A stretch of DNA of 64,000 bases from Nemopilema nomurai (GCA_003864495.1 ML133458.1:124001-188000); one strand, 5' to 3'. Counted from the first letter of the stretch, positions 1-12,780 are shown. Numbers and translations: made by a program. Notes: generated by a model from the letters alone, not told the origin.

Positions 1-2650
1 TAGATTTGCCAACGCCACAGCGAGAGAGCTTCACGACTAACACAAGATTGCTTCATGCAGAGTTCCGCCAATTTCTAGGGAGATTCTGACATTTATCAAT
101 CAAACGAGAAGACCTCCCATTAGAAATTTTTTTCAAAATTCTGTGTTCAAACCTTAATTGAAAGTCATTTTTCTTCGGTTCCTTGTTCAGTCAACTTTGC
201 ACTTGGGATTCGCATTTATGGCATCTTACACCCACCTTTCCGTAGTTTTACTCCGTTACGCCAGCATAATTGTGCATTATGTATTTTCACGGCTGCAAAA
301 AGCAGGCTCTTTTATTTTCATCAACTTTTCAACTGTATCATCTTTTCAAGTCTATGAAATTAAGTTAGCCCCCTCGCGTGTTCTCTAAATTACAGATCTG
401 CTAGCAATGGTAAAGCTTATTCTAAACATTGCACTGGGCAAATAGAATAATGAGGAGGACAGTGATTGTATGACAAATCATTTTTTATGACTACTGCGTT
501 TGCAAATTTTGCACTATGGACAAGGCGAAACGTTATTCTCTATGCGTCACAAGCCGACATTTTCGAAGAATTTCCTCTTATTTCCTTGTGAAATGACATA
601 GTGGTTCCTAGCGACGGGTAGGCGACCTCTTAGAAGGCGAATGAATGGCTAAACAGGTGTTAGCCTAGATTAACCAATGAATGGAATCAAAGGTGACCGA
701 CGGCTTCGTCTCTTGTCGCCAAGGGCTTAGACCCTATCGTATGGTGTGACTGTCCCTCTGGGTCTAGCAGACAGGAATGACCCGGCAAATAGCCCATAGG
801 TCTACCCTACATACAGTTATGTCCGAGCAATCGAATCACAAGACAATCATGAGCCATCCCATTGCGTATCAGTTATTAAACCTAGAACTTCCTCTTGGCC
901 GCTAGACGAAGCGGCAGCATTGGAGATGTTTGTTTTCCAGCTTCGGTGAGGGGAGCGAGACAGCATTGTTAGGGTATGTAGACACGATTTCTATAGGAAA
1001 ACACCACCGACCGACCGATTGCCTTGGCCAATAAACCTTAACTGGACTCGTATTAGAAGCCAGGACTTCCATGTCATTGGCATTCCTTCATTAATTATCC
1101 CATTGATACAGAAAAAGGGGAGGGCTGCGAAAGATACTTGTGGCGCTGGAAATGGGCATTCTCCCCTGGGGAATGTCAATGATCCTCTCTAAAACAAGCG
1201 ATGATTCCTTTTCAACGTACATTCTACCCGCGATTTTCGGTGACGAAGCAACACTCTCCCATCCTAACTCTTTCTCTACCCCCCAATTTTCGCAGGACCT
1301 TGCTATGCGGAACTTGTTCTACTGACCCTGCCTTAGATACTCTTCAGCTACGTATGAATGGTCGTACGTGCTTGTACATGCTACTATATTTTCGACTTTA
1401 CACATAGGAAATATGTCAATTTAGAATGGAATTTCCTCAGCATAAACCTCTATCCGTTAAGACTATACTGCAGTTTGGTGTGAAACCCGGTCTTACCAAA
1501 GCTAAAAGCCGACTTCTGGCGTCAATTTTGACCTGCAGGCAACACGAGGCCACTTCAAGGGCAGGGGGCCCTTTTCCTATCTTCTTTGGTCAAAAATCCA
1601 TATACAGTAATGCACTACTGTGCTAGATTTGACACAGGTTGCAGCCCCTGGCAATATTTAGCAACTTCGAAGGTGGAAAATGAATAACGGGAAAATGCCC
1701 TAAGAGGAAACGATGATAGATTTTGAGTATGCGCGGGCACCCGAATCGCCTGCGCCATCAAGCGCTTAGGAGTTATAATAGTAAGAGCTTATCAATAGAA
1801 GTCAGGTTGTCGAGAGCTTGGGTAGTTTGAAAACAGATTTGATTGGAATTAGTTGAAGCATTCCAATGGTAAGCAAGTGCGGAAAGAAGTTCAGCAATTA
1901 ATCTGATTTGAATTCATCTATTTCGCAATCAATCAGCATGTATGACTGGTCTTAATGATTAACTGCCTCTAAAAACATTCTTAACATCCGAGTTTTCTGT
2001 TAATTGCTACTATTGCCAATGCCTAATGACTCCCAAGAGGCTTGTAGATAATCCAACGTTCATGTTGCTGTCTGTTATAATTTGTGCTTGCTTCTGGTAA
2101 TGAGCCCAAAACGCGCAATGGTTAATGAACACGGCCTCATAATTCGGATTCCTGTGGCATTAACAAGAGCTTCCCCAATGACCAAGGCAACTCATCCAAC
2201 AATCAGCGTTTGAAATGTATCACAGTGTTTGTAATCTATTTCCAATCTATGAGGAAAGACATACATGTTGTTTGAGTCAGAAAAACGTGCATCTCTCCGT
2301 GCAATCGGATTTTGGGATTCTTTCATTAGTACCTTGCTTTTGTGTATTTTCTACAGTCGTGTCAAAAGTTACAAGCTAGATATCTAGACTCTTAATAGGC
2401 AAGAACGGAGAAATGGCAAAGGAACCTGCAGAATGACATATTCCTTTTTAGTTATCTGAAATTATCTTTTCAAAACGGTTAACCATTCTTTCCCACGAAG
2501 TTCTTTTTACAGAAGAATGTATTTTTCTAATCTTTATTTCTAAGCCTAGTTGCAATCCAGTTCGGAGTATACTGCAATCCAGTCGCCCTTGCATAATTTT
2601 CAATCATGCTCAGTTTCATATCTAAACAAGAGCTGTTCTTATTCCCGCAG
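1..2650. other. 5' flank of the MMP gene, no supported gene
   Basis: No open frame here resembles a known protein. The MMP needs an upstream exon with a start codon and signal peptide, and I searched this stretch for one. The best candidate is an ATG at 2062 followed by a hydrophobic stretch (MLLSVIICACF) and a GTAATG donor-like site at 2097, but its phase does not join the exon at 2651 directly. I therefore leave the first exon unassigned; it may also lie upstream of the window. Confidence 0.5.
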
Positions 2651-5600
2651 AACTACCTGATAAAATACGGCTACCTACCAGACAAAACCAAAACAACAGG
2701 CGCACCCCTTACGAACGGTGCCAGCAATGAGACAAGCAACAACAACAGCGTTGCGAATACCACTCAACCCACGACGGCTCCTTTGCAGCCCGAAAAATCA
2801 GTGACGTCATCAAATGATTACGAACGTGGCCAGATACCACGTGCCCTGGGAGATTTTCAAGAGTTCATGTCCTTGAAGAAGACGATGACGCTGGATTCGG
2901 AAACCCTGCAGGTGATGAGTCTGCCAAGATGCGGAGTGGAGGACAAAAGGCCTCACGTTTCATGGATGCCGGACATTATGAGACGGAGGAGGTTTGTCGT
3001 GGAAGGCAGCAAATGGTCCAAGACTGCACTCACCTACTCCATATCTAGCCAAGCTCGAAGTTTTCCATCAACGACCAGAAAGAGGTTCTGAGACTCGCAT
3101 TCAACCGCTGGGCAGAAGTATCGCCGCTGACCTTCACGTATACAGACAACAGCCAGGGAGCAGACATCAACATTCGCTTCGCATCACGTGAGTAGTCCTT
3201 TCCTTGTAAATCCTCCTTCGCTTGTCCCTCACTGAAAGGGTAACCAAAAACCAGTGTCAAGAAGGTGTTTGCTTCTGCTACGTGCATTACATTTACAAGA
3301 ATGTATGCCCCGGGGGTTTGGGCGTGGCATCAGTATTTTCAAAGCCCGATATAGAGAGTATTTTCAAAGCCTTAGAGAAGATGGCTGGTGTCTTAAGCCA
3401 TGCCCGCTGACGTAAGATATACAACAGCTTCATGGAGAAAGAAATAGGCCATTTGTGAGGGTCGTCAACAAATTCTGTTTCTTGGTGCTTTACATAGGTT
3501 GGATAAAAGACCCAAGCGAGTAAGTGAGTTCATCTAAGTCACCGTAGAAGTGCTTTGCAGTCATAAAACAACAAGCCCAATCTTTAACTTGGAACAAGGG
3601 AATGGAAGAAGGTTATGCCTCAGCTGTAGACACAATGCCGAGTTTCAAATGTTGCAGTTGGCAGATATTGGGTGGGGGGAAGGTTCCCCTTTGCCTTACA
3701 CCCCATTGGTCCTTCACGGGCTCTTTCGGGCCACTGTTGCATTGAAAACCTTTCTGTTGATAGCAATGTTGCTAAGCTTCAAACAGAAGGAGAAATTGTC
3801 TTTGGAAGCGCACTACAACCTGCACCAAGGCGACAGCGATACGATTAGATGCATAACAGGAGTAGCCGCGTGGGGTTCACACCACCCATTTACGAAAGGG
3901 TCTAAGCCATTTTGCCCCCATCAATTCTTCTCTAATTCAGCTTCTAATGCGAAACCACTTTTGCGGTGGTCTTTAAGGTTTTGAGTAACACTTGCTAACA
4001 TCCCTTGTCCGCTGCTTACGTCGACTACTTGAAGATTTCCACGATTAAGCAATACAACCCCAAGGATATATTGGTTTAATCTGACATAAAAGGGTTGCCG
4101 TTACCACGGTTCACCACGGTGGTGGATGATTTGATAGTTGAGCCGAACCTGGCTCAACACATAAGAAAGTTCTGTCAACCTCAGGGCAGCTTTGCTAAGA
4201 GGGCTCTTGGGGCAGCTTTGCTAGGAGGGCTCTTGGGGCAGCTTTGCTAGGAGGGCTCTTGGGGCAGCTTTGCTAGGAGGGCTCTTGGGGCAGCTTTGCA
4301 AGGAGGGCACTGCACTGTCTCTGGTTCAAACTCCATTTTATTGTTGTAGCAGGTTAAATTAGCTATGCCCGTCTCCAACTCTTGACTTCTTGCATAACTT
4401 CTCAACTGTTGTTGTGTGCGTACTTTAATATGCTTGTGCAAAGCTTCGATGCCGACGACTTCGATTATAAAACCGTATTTTAAAAAAGCAGGCAAAAGTG
4501 CCCAATTGACAGGGGTTCTATTATCCACGTGAGTGAAAAGAACGAATGGGGACAAGACTCTTGCACGTGACCATGGATTTTATCAAGATTCGCAAGAGAA
4601 CTGATTTTCGGTGGTTGTGCCAAGGCGCTGCCTTCAAATGTTGACTTTCAATTTGAAAGCAGAAGTCAAAGTTTGATTCATATATCATGTCTTGATATCC
4701 TAGACAAAGGAAGAAATTATCTTTGTATGATTAAATCAAAGGAGTTGACACAAGTTAGGTCCATTGATGCACGAATACGAAGAAAAAATCCATAAATTAA
4801 TGAAGAAATGTTTCAATAAACAGACAGTTTTGTTTGTAATTAACTGCATATTCGATTCAAGGATTGGTGAGCTAATTGCAGAGAACACCGCCCTGAAAAA
4901 CTGACTGGCATTCGTGTGCATTACCTCCATTGGCAGGAATGTGAGCCCTTCCTGTCCTTTAATCTGCAATAGATCGATACAGGCACTGAGCTGACAAAGA
5001 GAAGCAGCTAAAAGACGCCAACCGGCTTTGCCTCGTAGAAATGCAGACTTGGTTATTGTAAACAAGCGGCTGGCTGTACCGGCTCTTGTTTACTCACTCC
5101 TGTATCCTAGCGCAACCTGCGAATTAACTGAAAGAGGTCTGCGTTGATAAAACGGAATACCCCGGTTGAATAGAAATGCCCCGGTTGAATAGAAATGCCT
5201 GTCAAAAACAAAAGTGCCACTGCTCAGAGCTAGCTTCTAGATACCTTTGAGATGTTGCCGCCTTTTCATGCAATTGACTCTGTTTCCGATGGAACATAGT
5301 GCCGAGATCTCGTGTCCTTGATCCACGTCTGCATGGACAGGTCCGTACGCCCCCGCAGTAGACAAACACGGCTGCGGCAAAAGAGCCGTTCGCACGAGCG
5401 TTTAGGCAAGACAGGCGGCGATGCGCAGTGGTCGCTTCGCTTTTTGCCGCTATTTAGAGAATGACATTAAAAAGTGCGTTGCTTGCTTGCTTTTGTCTCG
5501 AAGGCATTATCTACTTCCTTATTTGTGAGTTAAAAATTCATGTTTACTCCAAAGTTGATGATTTAGGCAAATTATCCTATGAAAACTTTATTTGTATAAT

Positions 5601-8588
5601 CGGCATTTTAGGTAGTGCCTATGAGATTTTTTGCAAAACAGGTAAACCAAAAGGCTGCAGAAATGAATGTCTTCTAAATCATTAAAAGTTTTATTTTGAG
5701 TGACTGACTGATTGACCGACTGACTTAAGGTTTCCAGTGGATTTGCAGGTTTCCAGTTGTAAATTTAGGCCATCTTCGAACCCCTGCTAAAATTCTCAGC
5801 TCCAATGACTTTACGCACATTCGAGGCAGGAGAGGGATATGATATCCAAGCCATTTTGTCAAATGGTGACACAACTGTCAATCATTGTGATGTCAATCAT
5901 CGTTACGTCAATCGTTGCTACGTCAACCGTTGTCAAGTCAATCTCGATTAGATGCTGCAAATAATGACTTACGCCTGACGTAATAGTATCTTTTCTAAAT
6001 TTTACAGTATCCCACGGGGATGGAAAGCCGTTTGATGGCCCTGGGAACAGTCTCGCGCATGCGTTCTACCCTTCAGCAGGTGGCGATGTCCACTTTGACG
6101 AAGACGAGGCCTGGGTATCTGGGCTGTCCACGGTACCAACAACTTCCAAAAGCCTGTACGTTGTGGCAGTTCACGAGATTGGACACTCTATTGGCCTAAA
6201 GCACTCCTCCGCAACAGGATCAATAATGTCCCCCGTCTACCAAGCGTCTGCTTCTTCCAACCTTGCTGATGATGACGTCAGAGGCGTCCAAGCTTTGTAT
6301 GGTAAGAATCCCAAATGTGTACATTATGTATCGTGCTTAACAAGTTGCTTTTTCTTATCATTAATCATTAACTCTGAAGGAGTTTCAATTTGCTGAGGCT
6401 TGGAAAAGACAATCCTGACCCAGTTGTAGAGACACTTTCAAAAAGCATTATTGTAGCAGCTTGAAGTAACGAAAAGTTTGAAACCATCTTAAAACTTCTA
6501 TCTTGTCTGGCCAATAATGCAACTTTCTGACTTTCTTATCAGTAGTTGCGTAACCTAAAGCTAAGTGTCTAATTACAAAAGAACCTATGAATAGTACAAA
6601 ATGACATGGGCCTAATGGTTATCTTTGACTGAAGATGACTCGTTAGTCTGTCGATTACTGCATTAATGCATTGTAGCATAAACTTTTAGGTACAGAAGAT
6701 TAAAGTCTTAAGACATAACGTTTCTGACACAAGTCTTGAAGCACATTGAACATAGGCTGCATTAAGCAACAGTGCTTCTTCTTAGGAGTCTTAGATATTT
6801 ACTTCCCCTATCAATCAACCTCAATGAGTAATCGATTAATTCTGGTTTACCTTCTTTGGATAAACTAAATGGAAAGTAATACATCTTGTCAATACATTCC
6901 CTTTGGCGATGGATTTTCAGTCCACACCTATGTTTTACTGTTGTAATCTAAGCATTATGCAGAATTTGTCTTAGGCCACGCCGACGAAAGTAGCTAACGG
7001 ACCCTCCTGGGGTGGCTGTTGATCCATAGATTTTCATTACATTTCACTAGGCATCCATTTTGATACACTTTGGCCGATGGGCAACTCCGCAGATACATCA
7101 AAATCCAAACAAGTTCAATTGCAATCCTTGAATCTTAATCAGTGCTTTGTCTTCAATCTAGGCCGTCTGTAAATGCTTATTTAGCGATAAGGGCGTAGAA
7201 AATAGGGATGATGCTCTTTGTGTTGAGCAATAGTCTGAATTCTTCTGTCGTGAATTCACTGAAACGCAAACAGTCACCGCCAGCTGATTACCATTTGGTA
7301 GCATGCAGCAAACAAGCTTTTAATTGCAACGGCTGGGCAGCCAAAATGTACATATCCAGTGCTAAACTCCCGTACGTCTTGCGTGGCCAATGAGCCAACA
7401 AAGAGATTGTTCGGCTGAAAAGCGTCTTTGTCGGGCAATAGTGTGCCATACAACCATCTGCCTTTGAACAAACTACCCCATATAGGACAAAACGGCCAAG
7501 CTGTCTCTTCCAACAGGTCTATCAGTGCCATTACATTGTCCGTAGTCCGGGTACATTGCGTGGCCTAAACACTCGTTTCCAATACCACGTGGCCAGTTCC
7601 CTAGGCCATTGATACTACTGTACAAGGCCCTCCGCTCATGGAGTTATTTGTTTCGTAACAGGGCAATGCTCTACGTCCATTGACACTGTGTTTAGCTGGA
7701 TCGCCAACGGTAGGACCTACTTCTTTAAAGGCTCCAACACGTGGAGGTTCTTGGACGCCGCCGGCAAAAGTGAGCAAAATTACCCCAAGAGCGTCAACAC
7801 CCAGTGGATAGGCGTGCCAAGTAATATCGACGAAGGTTTCCTCTGGGCAGGAAATTGGAAAACGTACTTCTTCAAGGTAAGGCGAACAAGCAACTGAATC
7901 TATCGGTTTGGAAATGTACCGTTTGTTGTTTTGACATCTAAATAGTTCGTTTGTTAGGTACGTTTGGCTGGTAAAAAATCATAAAATAGTATTTGCACCC
8001 ATCTAGCATCATTCACTTTGGTTTGAATGACAGAAAACTGAAAAGTGAGCCCCTGGGACATTTGGTAGGAGTGCATCTCTATTAAAAAGACTAAAGACAT
8101 ACATCAAAATAATTCAGGAGTTCAACTTCTTCAATTATTCTGAATCCGGCCTTGAACACATTTCTTGAGAATGTGCATTCACACTGTTCTAATCTTCTTT
8201 CCAGGGAAATCAATATTACCGCTACAACGATCAGCTTGACAGAGTCGAGTCCGGCTATCCCAAGTCAATAAGCTCAGGCTGGCCTGGTGTTCCTGACAAT
8301 ATCGATGCAGCTTTCTCCTTGAACAGTCAAGTGAGTTACTTCTTTAAAGGAAACTTATGCTACAAGTTTGAAAGCCTCATTGATAAAGTAGCAAGTGGAT
8401 ATCCTAAGACGATAGGCGAGTGCTTTCCTGGCGTTCCAGATAACTTAAATTCCGCGTTTAGATATTACTGGGACGATGTCACCTACTTCTTCAAAGATCG
8501 TTATTACTACAGATGGGACGCGGCAAATAACAAGGCAGTAGGCCCCTATCTAATTGAAGCTAAGTGGAAAAACCTCTGCTTGGTATAG
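2651..8588 (+). CDS. MMP: Secreted, furin-type matrix metalloproteinase, 5' incomplete, four exons seen
   Basis: Zinc endopeptidase (MMP, metzincin M10A family), expected to cleave extracellular matrix. Exons: 2651-3187, 6008-6301, 7662-7876 and 8205-8588, all with GT-AG junctions and matching phases. The first exon begins in the propeptide helix (NYLIKYGYLP), has an Asn/Thr-rich insert, then the cysteine switch LPRCGVEDK and a furin-like site RRRR before FVVEGSKW. Exon two holds HGDGKPFDGPGN, HFDEDE, the zinc motif HEIGHSIGLKH and the Met-turn SIMSP. The last two exons encode four hemopexin blades bracketed by Cys (GQCSTS to WKNLCLV). No membrane segment or GPI signal follows, so a secreted enzyme is expected. 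About 476 residues are visible. Odd points: no signal-peptide exon found, a one-base frame break at 3044-3050, and almost no hinge. The family call is secure; orthology to a numbered vertebrate MMP is not. Confidence 0.93.
3041..3055 (+). other. Frame break inside the MMP first visible exon
   Basis: Upstream of this point the exon reads SKWSKTALTYSIS in the frame set by 2651. Downstream, the frame starting at 3049 gives PSSKFSINDQKEVLRLAF and NRWAEVSPLTF, which is unmistakable MMP catalytic-domain sequence. The two frames differ by one base, and neither is open across the junction: the first stops at 3089-3091, and the second has a TAG at 3046-3048. One missing base near 3046-3048 would explain it. 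I cannot tell a sequencing or assembly deletion from a genuine null mutation. Confidence 0.85.
4184..4313. repeat. 26-bp minisatellite, five copies, in MMP intron
   Basis: Five head-to-tail copies of a 26-bp unit beginning GGGCAGCTTTGCTA start at 4184, 4210, 4236, 4262 and 4288. The middle copies are identical; the first and last carry one or more substitutions. It lies in the 2.8-kb intron between the propeptide/catalytic exon and the zinc-site exon. Confidence 0.95.
5161..5198. repeat. Perfect 19-bp tandem duplication
   Basis: The unit CCCGGTTGAATAGAAATGC occurs twice head to tail inside the same MMP intron. No function is suggested. Confidence 0.9.
5876..5943. repeat. Degenerate 15-bp tandem repeat with TGACGT-like cores
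   Basis: About four and a half copies of a 15-bp unit of the type (T/C)GTCAATCRTTGYKA lie just upstream of the MMP zinc-site exon. The repeated GTCAATC and ACGTCAA cores resemble CREB/ATF half sites, but the regular spacing is better explained by tandem duplication. Confidence 0.8.
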
Positions 8589-11500
8589 TATAATAGTTAA
8601 TGCCAGTCAGTACGTTTTTCACTTACCAAACATATTCGTAGTTCGTCTCCGTTTGATAGGGCGTCTGTTAACGAACACATAACACTTGCGTTGTAAGCAG
8701 ACAATGCCGTCAGTATACACCCAGATGGACATCGGTGATAACAATGATCGTTTGTTCGCATCCAAGAGTTTTTATATCGCCAGTAAACAGTATAGCTTGT
8801 TATGACTATGACGATGTAGGTGAATCTGTAAGAAATGCATTACAAGAGAACAGGGTAACACGAATAGCAAGTGACCAGTGAATGAAATAAGTAAACAATT
8901 ATTTTTGCATTTGTGTATTGCATGAAATTGGGGACATGGGATCACGAGGATTCTTGCAATTACCCCTAAAGGGTGGGGGCTTCCTTTAAACATACAGGAT
9001 CTTTTCGAAGACATTTACGTTTGCGTCAACCTTGTTTTGGTCTATACATCTGGTATCAGATAAGCAGTTCGATCTACTTAAATGATTTTGGAAGGTGGTA
9101 ATGTTGCAGTGATATAGACTATACTCTATGAAAGCGAGTTTATGTCGTGATAGAAACTACACATGTAATGAAATCAATAGAATTGCAGATGTACCGAGTT
9201 AGATAATCACTTTCTGCAGAAGTTCAGCAGTCAGTAAACTATCTCCGCCTTTAATGTATATTTCTTCAGAATAATGGGGTGCCTTATTTTTACATGGTTC
9301 TCCAAATTATTGTATCTTTTCTCCGCTGAATTTATTTTTTCATTCAATTCTTTATTTATCGTCGCGAGACCGTGTGAATTAAGGCTATCTTGTGTAATAT
9401 AATGGTCTGGACATCGACTTGATGTTGTGCGCGCATATTTTAACATTTTGTAAATATTACCACTTTGATTACAAAATACTGCATTGCAATTTCAACGTTA
9501 TCGTTGCCTGTTGTAAAAGAATATTTGCAGAGAGGCTTTCCCCCCTTTTGCGAGACTGCCTCGAAAATCTCGAGAGCCACTGCTTTGGGTTTTTTTAAGT
9601 AGCTACTGCTCGAAGGTTGAAAGAGTCATAAAGAAATGGCATGCATCAGGATACACAAGAGCTGCCATTTTGAAACCTTGCAATGCTCTTTGCGTAGCTG
9701 CGAAGCCCAAAGCATATCCCAGAAGCCTCTCTGTTCTTTTCAACTTTGTAAAAATTTTGCGAAAACATTCGATTGACGATCCCAAGTATCTGGGAGTATT
9801 TTTCCCGCAAACGTCTGGGTTGTTGTGTACTCGTTTGTGTTGATTCTCGGCTTGAAGCATACGAAAACCCGGGTATCAATTGTACTTTGGTGCCATTTAC
9901 GGCTGTGAGATGAGGGTTCCCTTCTCTGCAAAGGCCTCGCTTTTGCAGACACAAAAGCACCGAATGCAAAAAAGCTCGGTGGTTTCTCTGTCCACACTCG
10001 AAACAATCCCTTGCAATATTCAGAAAATCAGCATTTATCACCGTCAGAATGCTAATCGTGCACCACCTGTTCAGATATAGGCCAATATTTTATCACACAA
10101 CGTCTCACAGACTGCAACCCAGCTTGCAACCCAGCTTCAATATCTTCGATATCAAATTGTAATATTTCATGTAATATATTGTTGTTAATTTATATCTAAA
10201 AAAATAAGCCGGCGCCTGGCGTTCATAAACGATTCGAAAAGCAGCAGTCGAGAGTAACGCTATGAAGAGAAGAAAGATTACACCACGTTCAAAGCCATGC
10301 TCATGCTCTAAGCTATCTCTAGTTTGAAACTCGCCCGTGTTTCGGAATCTCCCATATTTTGCTCAAGCCCCTCCATCGATTCGGTAGAAAATCTGTGAGG
10401 GCTAATCAGCTTTAGAAATATTTTCCCATTTTTTATCCTTTCACATTATGCTTCCGTAAGATTCGTTATATACAAACATATTGCAACGCAAATTAGAATG
10501 GCAATCGTATCGGACATGGGAGAGCACCTGATCGATAAACTGCTGCCTGTAGACATTCGCCAGATTTTGCGAGTGTGTTTGCAATCCTAGTAAGGAGGAG
10601 GATGTGGAAAGACTATAATTCTAAACAACGGCAATAACAGGAAACAGGGGTAGCCAGGGTTTATCCAAACCCGAGTTGAGCGGGCGGAGAGAGAGGGTAA
10701 TATCTGGATCTGCCTTTAGCCTAAGAGCATGGGATTTGAATTGTAGCACCCCCGTTGTAGCATGAAGGAAGACATTTCTAAAGAAGCCTCTTGACTGCTG
10801 CAACTTCGGAATCATTTCGTGTTCTTTCTCTTCTTAATCTGTGAATTTACATCTGTGTTATTTAATTATTTTTGTCTGAATGGTACAAGCCTTTTCTCTT
10901 TATGTAAAGTTGTAAATAACGATGGATATGTATATGAATATGAAATATATGCAACTATTAGATTTGTAATGAAGTCTATCTTTCTGTCTCTCTGAATATT
11001 GAAAATGAGTAGCCTTAAATCATTACCTTATTGATAAAGAATGGATGATGTGCTGGTGTCTTCGCCAAAAGCCTTCACTAAATGATAAAAATGCTCTTGA
11101 ATTGCATTTCTTAAAAGAGAGAGAAACAAAACGTCTCTCGAAATACTACCATCACGTATGAGTATTATCCCTTAGAGCAAGGGTACACCAACAGGCTATT
11201 ATTGTACACCCGTTGATAAAACTTCTTTGTGCTTCCATGTTCATTACGTTCTTGTCTATCAGCAACAACAGCTCCTAATCCCCTTGAAAAAACGTTCTTT
11301 AACATGAATGTGGAAGGTCAACTCCTTTCATAAAATCGTGATGTAAATCACGTCAACAAGAACATGCTATAGAAGGTGTGACATTATGACATGTCTTTTA
11401 CTATGCTGTTTTTTCCCGAAACTTGTACGCAATTGTGAAATTTCTATGTAGATGCAGGGCGTTCCGGAAGCTCCAAGTTTCTAACTGAAGTTGTACAACC

Positions 11501-11980
11501 TTGTAGCCTGTTTCCCCCTGTATTTCAATATGAATCGAATTGACCATTGACTGATTTCATTTAGTCCTATATAAATATAAATGCCCAAAACGAATGGGTA
11601 TCAAAACCTCTGCTGACCTTCTTGGTAAACAATATTTGCATGCTCTAGAGACACCTGGACACTTTGACTTTCTTTACGATAATATCTAATTTGAAAGGTA
11701 CACAACCGAGGTGAGCTGGCTCAGAATATACAACGATGAATTGAATCAGTGTTGCCAGATTTGTAAGGGCGTGGTCTGACCAGTTTTATCAACATCAGTC
11801 GACTTTAAACCAACCTGCAGATAATACTGCAAAAAGAAATAACTGGTTATTATGCGTAAGCAAAAATATGCAAGATGCAAAGAAAACCCTCATATATTGC
11901 AAAAGGGATCCAAAAATAGAGGGGCCCATCCGCCAGTGATACACATCAAGGCTATTCATTTTAAACTGCAGCGTCTCGAA

Positions 11981-12028
11981 GCTGAGGTGCTTCTCACAAC
12001 TACTGCTGAGGTGCTTCTCACAACCCTC
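11981..12028. repeat. 24-bp tandem duplication
   Basis: GCTGAGGTGCTTCTCACAAC plus four bases is repeated twice head to tail, with two or three differences in the last bases of the second copy. Confidence 0.85.
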
Positions 12029-12103
12029 AGTCAGTCATACAGATAAATGAAGGAAATGAGAATTCTTGGCGATATGAATTGAATACCAAATAAACAACAA
12101 TTA

Positions 12104-12664
12104 GTGATTACAAGAATAAATAATAAACAAATTAAAACAATAATGAATTATGATTATGATTTACGTATTTGGGTGTGGTTTGGTTGGGGTCGTCTTGATT
12201 CTATGGGGGCGTCAAAAAATCCCCTGACAATTGACGTTACCACTCTGGTGATTCAGGAATATTGCTTTGATGGATGTCTGGGGCATGGATACGCGCAGGT
12301 CATTGATAAGCCAGTGGCTTCGACTGTTAGTATCCGCGAGGATTTACGAATCGTATTGACGAGAATGAGCTACTCAACTTTCCTGAAAGAAGGGATTGCT
12401 CTTTCCAAACAAAGAATCAATTTTCAATTGCACTCACTAGCTCCTATTCAACCCAGAAGTTCGTGTGGGTGTGCTAATGTTTATTGGCTTTCGAATTCAC
12501 TCTTGTTCCTTCGCACGCTCTTTAAATGCGAAAATGTAGCATCATCACTTTGCATCGCAGGGAAACAAAGGAAGGCAAAATGCAGTGATGGAGTAATGAT
12601 GAAAATGGACAGCCGCAAACTAGTAGCTCCAAAACTCGGCAATTTTATTTCCAATGCCACATAA
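12104..12664 (+). CDS. Unidentified open reading frame, 186 codons, doubtful
   Basis: This is the longest open frame in the window that no recognised gene explains. It is open from 12104, with an ATG at about 12143, and ends in TAA at 12662. The product has a Cys-containing central part (SSCGCANVYW) and a short basic segment, but no signal peptide, transmembrane helix or family motif I recognise. Part of it is low in complexity. It could be an exon of an unknown gene, a relic of a mobile element or a chance open frame. No clear promoter or splice context supports it. Confidence 0.2.
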   Translation: MITRINNKQIKTIMNYDYDLRIWVWFGWGRLDSMGASKNPLTIDVTTLVIQEYCFDGCLGHGYAQVIDKPVASTVSIREDLRIVLTRMSYSTFLKEGIALSKQRINFQLHSLAPIQPRSSCGCANVYWLSNSLLFLRTLFKCENVASSLCIAGKQRKAKCSDGVMMKMDSRKLVAPKLGNFISNAT

Positions 12665-12780
12665 AATTATCAGATTTTATGACAAAACCTGTACTTATTT
12701 GCAAGGCTTTAAGCAATTCGGCTACACCATTCGAAGTCGTAACGTCAATGTGCCATTGGTGAGGAAACCGTCTCAATGAT

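Noticed and set aside
2606..2650. In-frame ATG at 2606 as the MMP start
   Set aside because: A good acceptor (TTCCCGCAG) lies at 2642-2650 and the encoded peptide is not a signal peptide, so this part is probably intron.
3550..3984. 144-codon plus-strand open frame inside the first MMP intron
   Set aside because: It shows no domain, is not flanked by usable splice sites in phase with the MMP exons, and MMP structure needs nothing between the flanking exons.
5760..5800. tRNA B-box-like TTCGAACC
   Set aside because: No matching A box or cloverleaf could be drawn around it.
9603..10041. Three overlapping minus-strand open frames
   Set aside because: Three frames open in the same place reflect locally higher GC and few stops rather than a gene. 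None has a recognisable motif.
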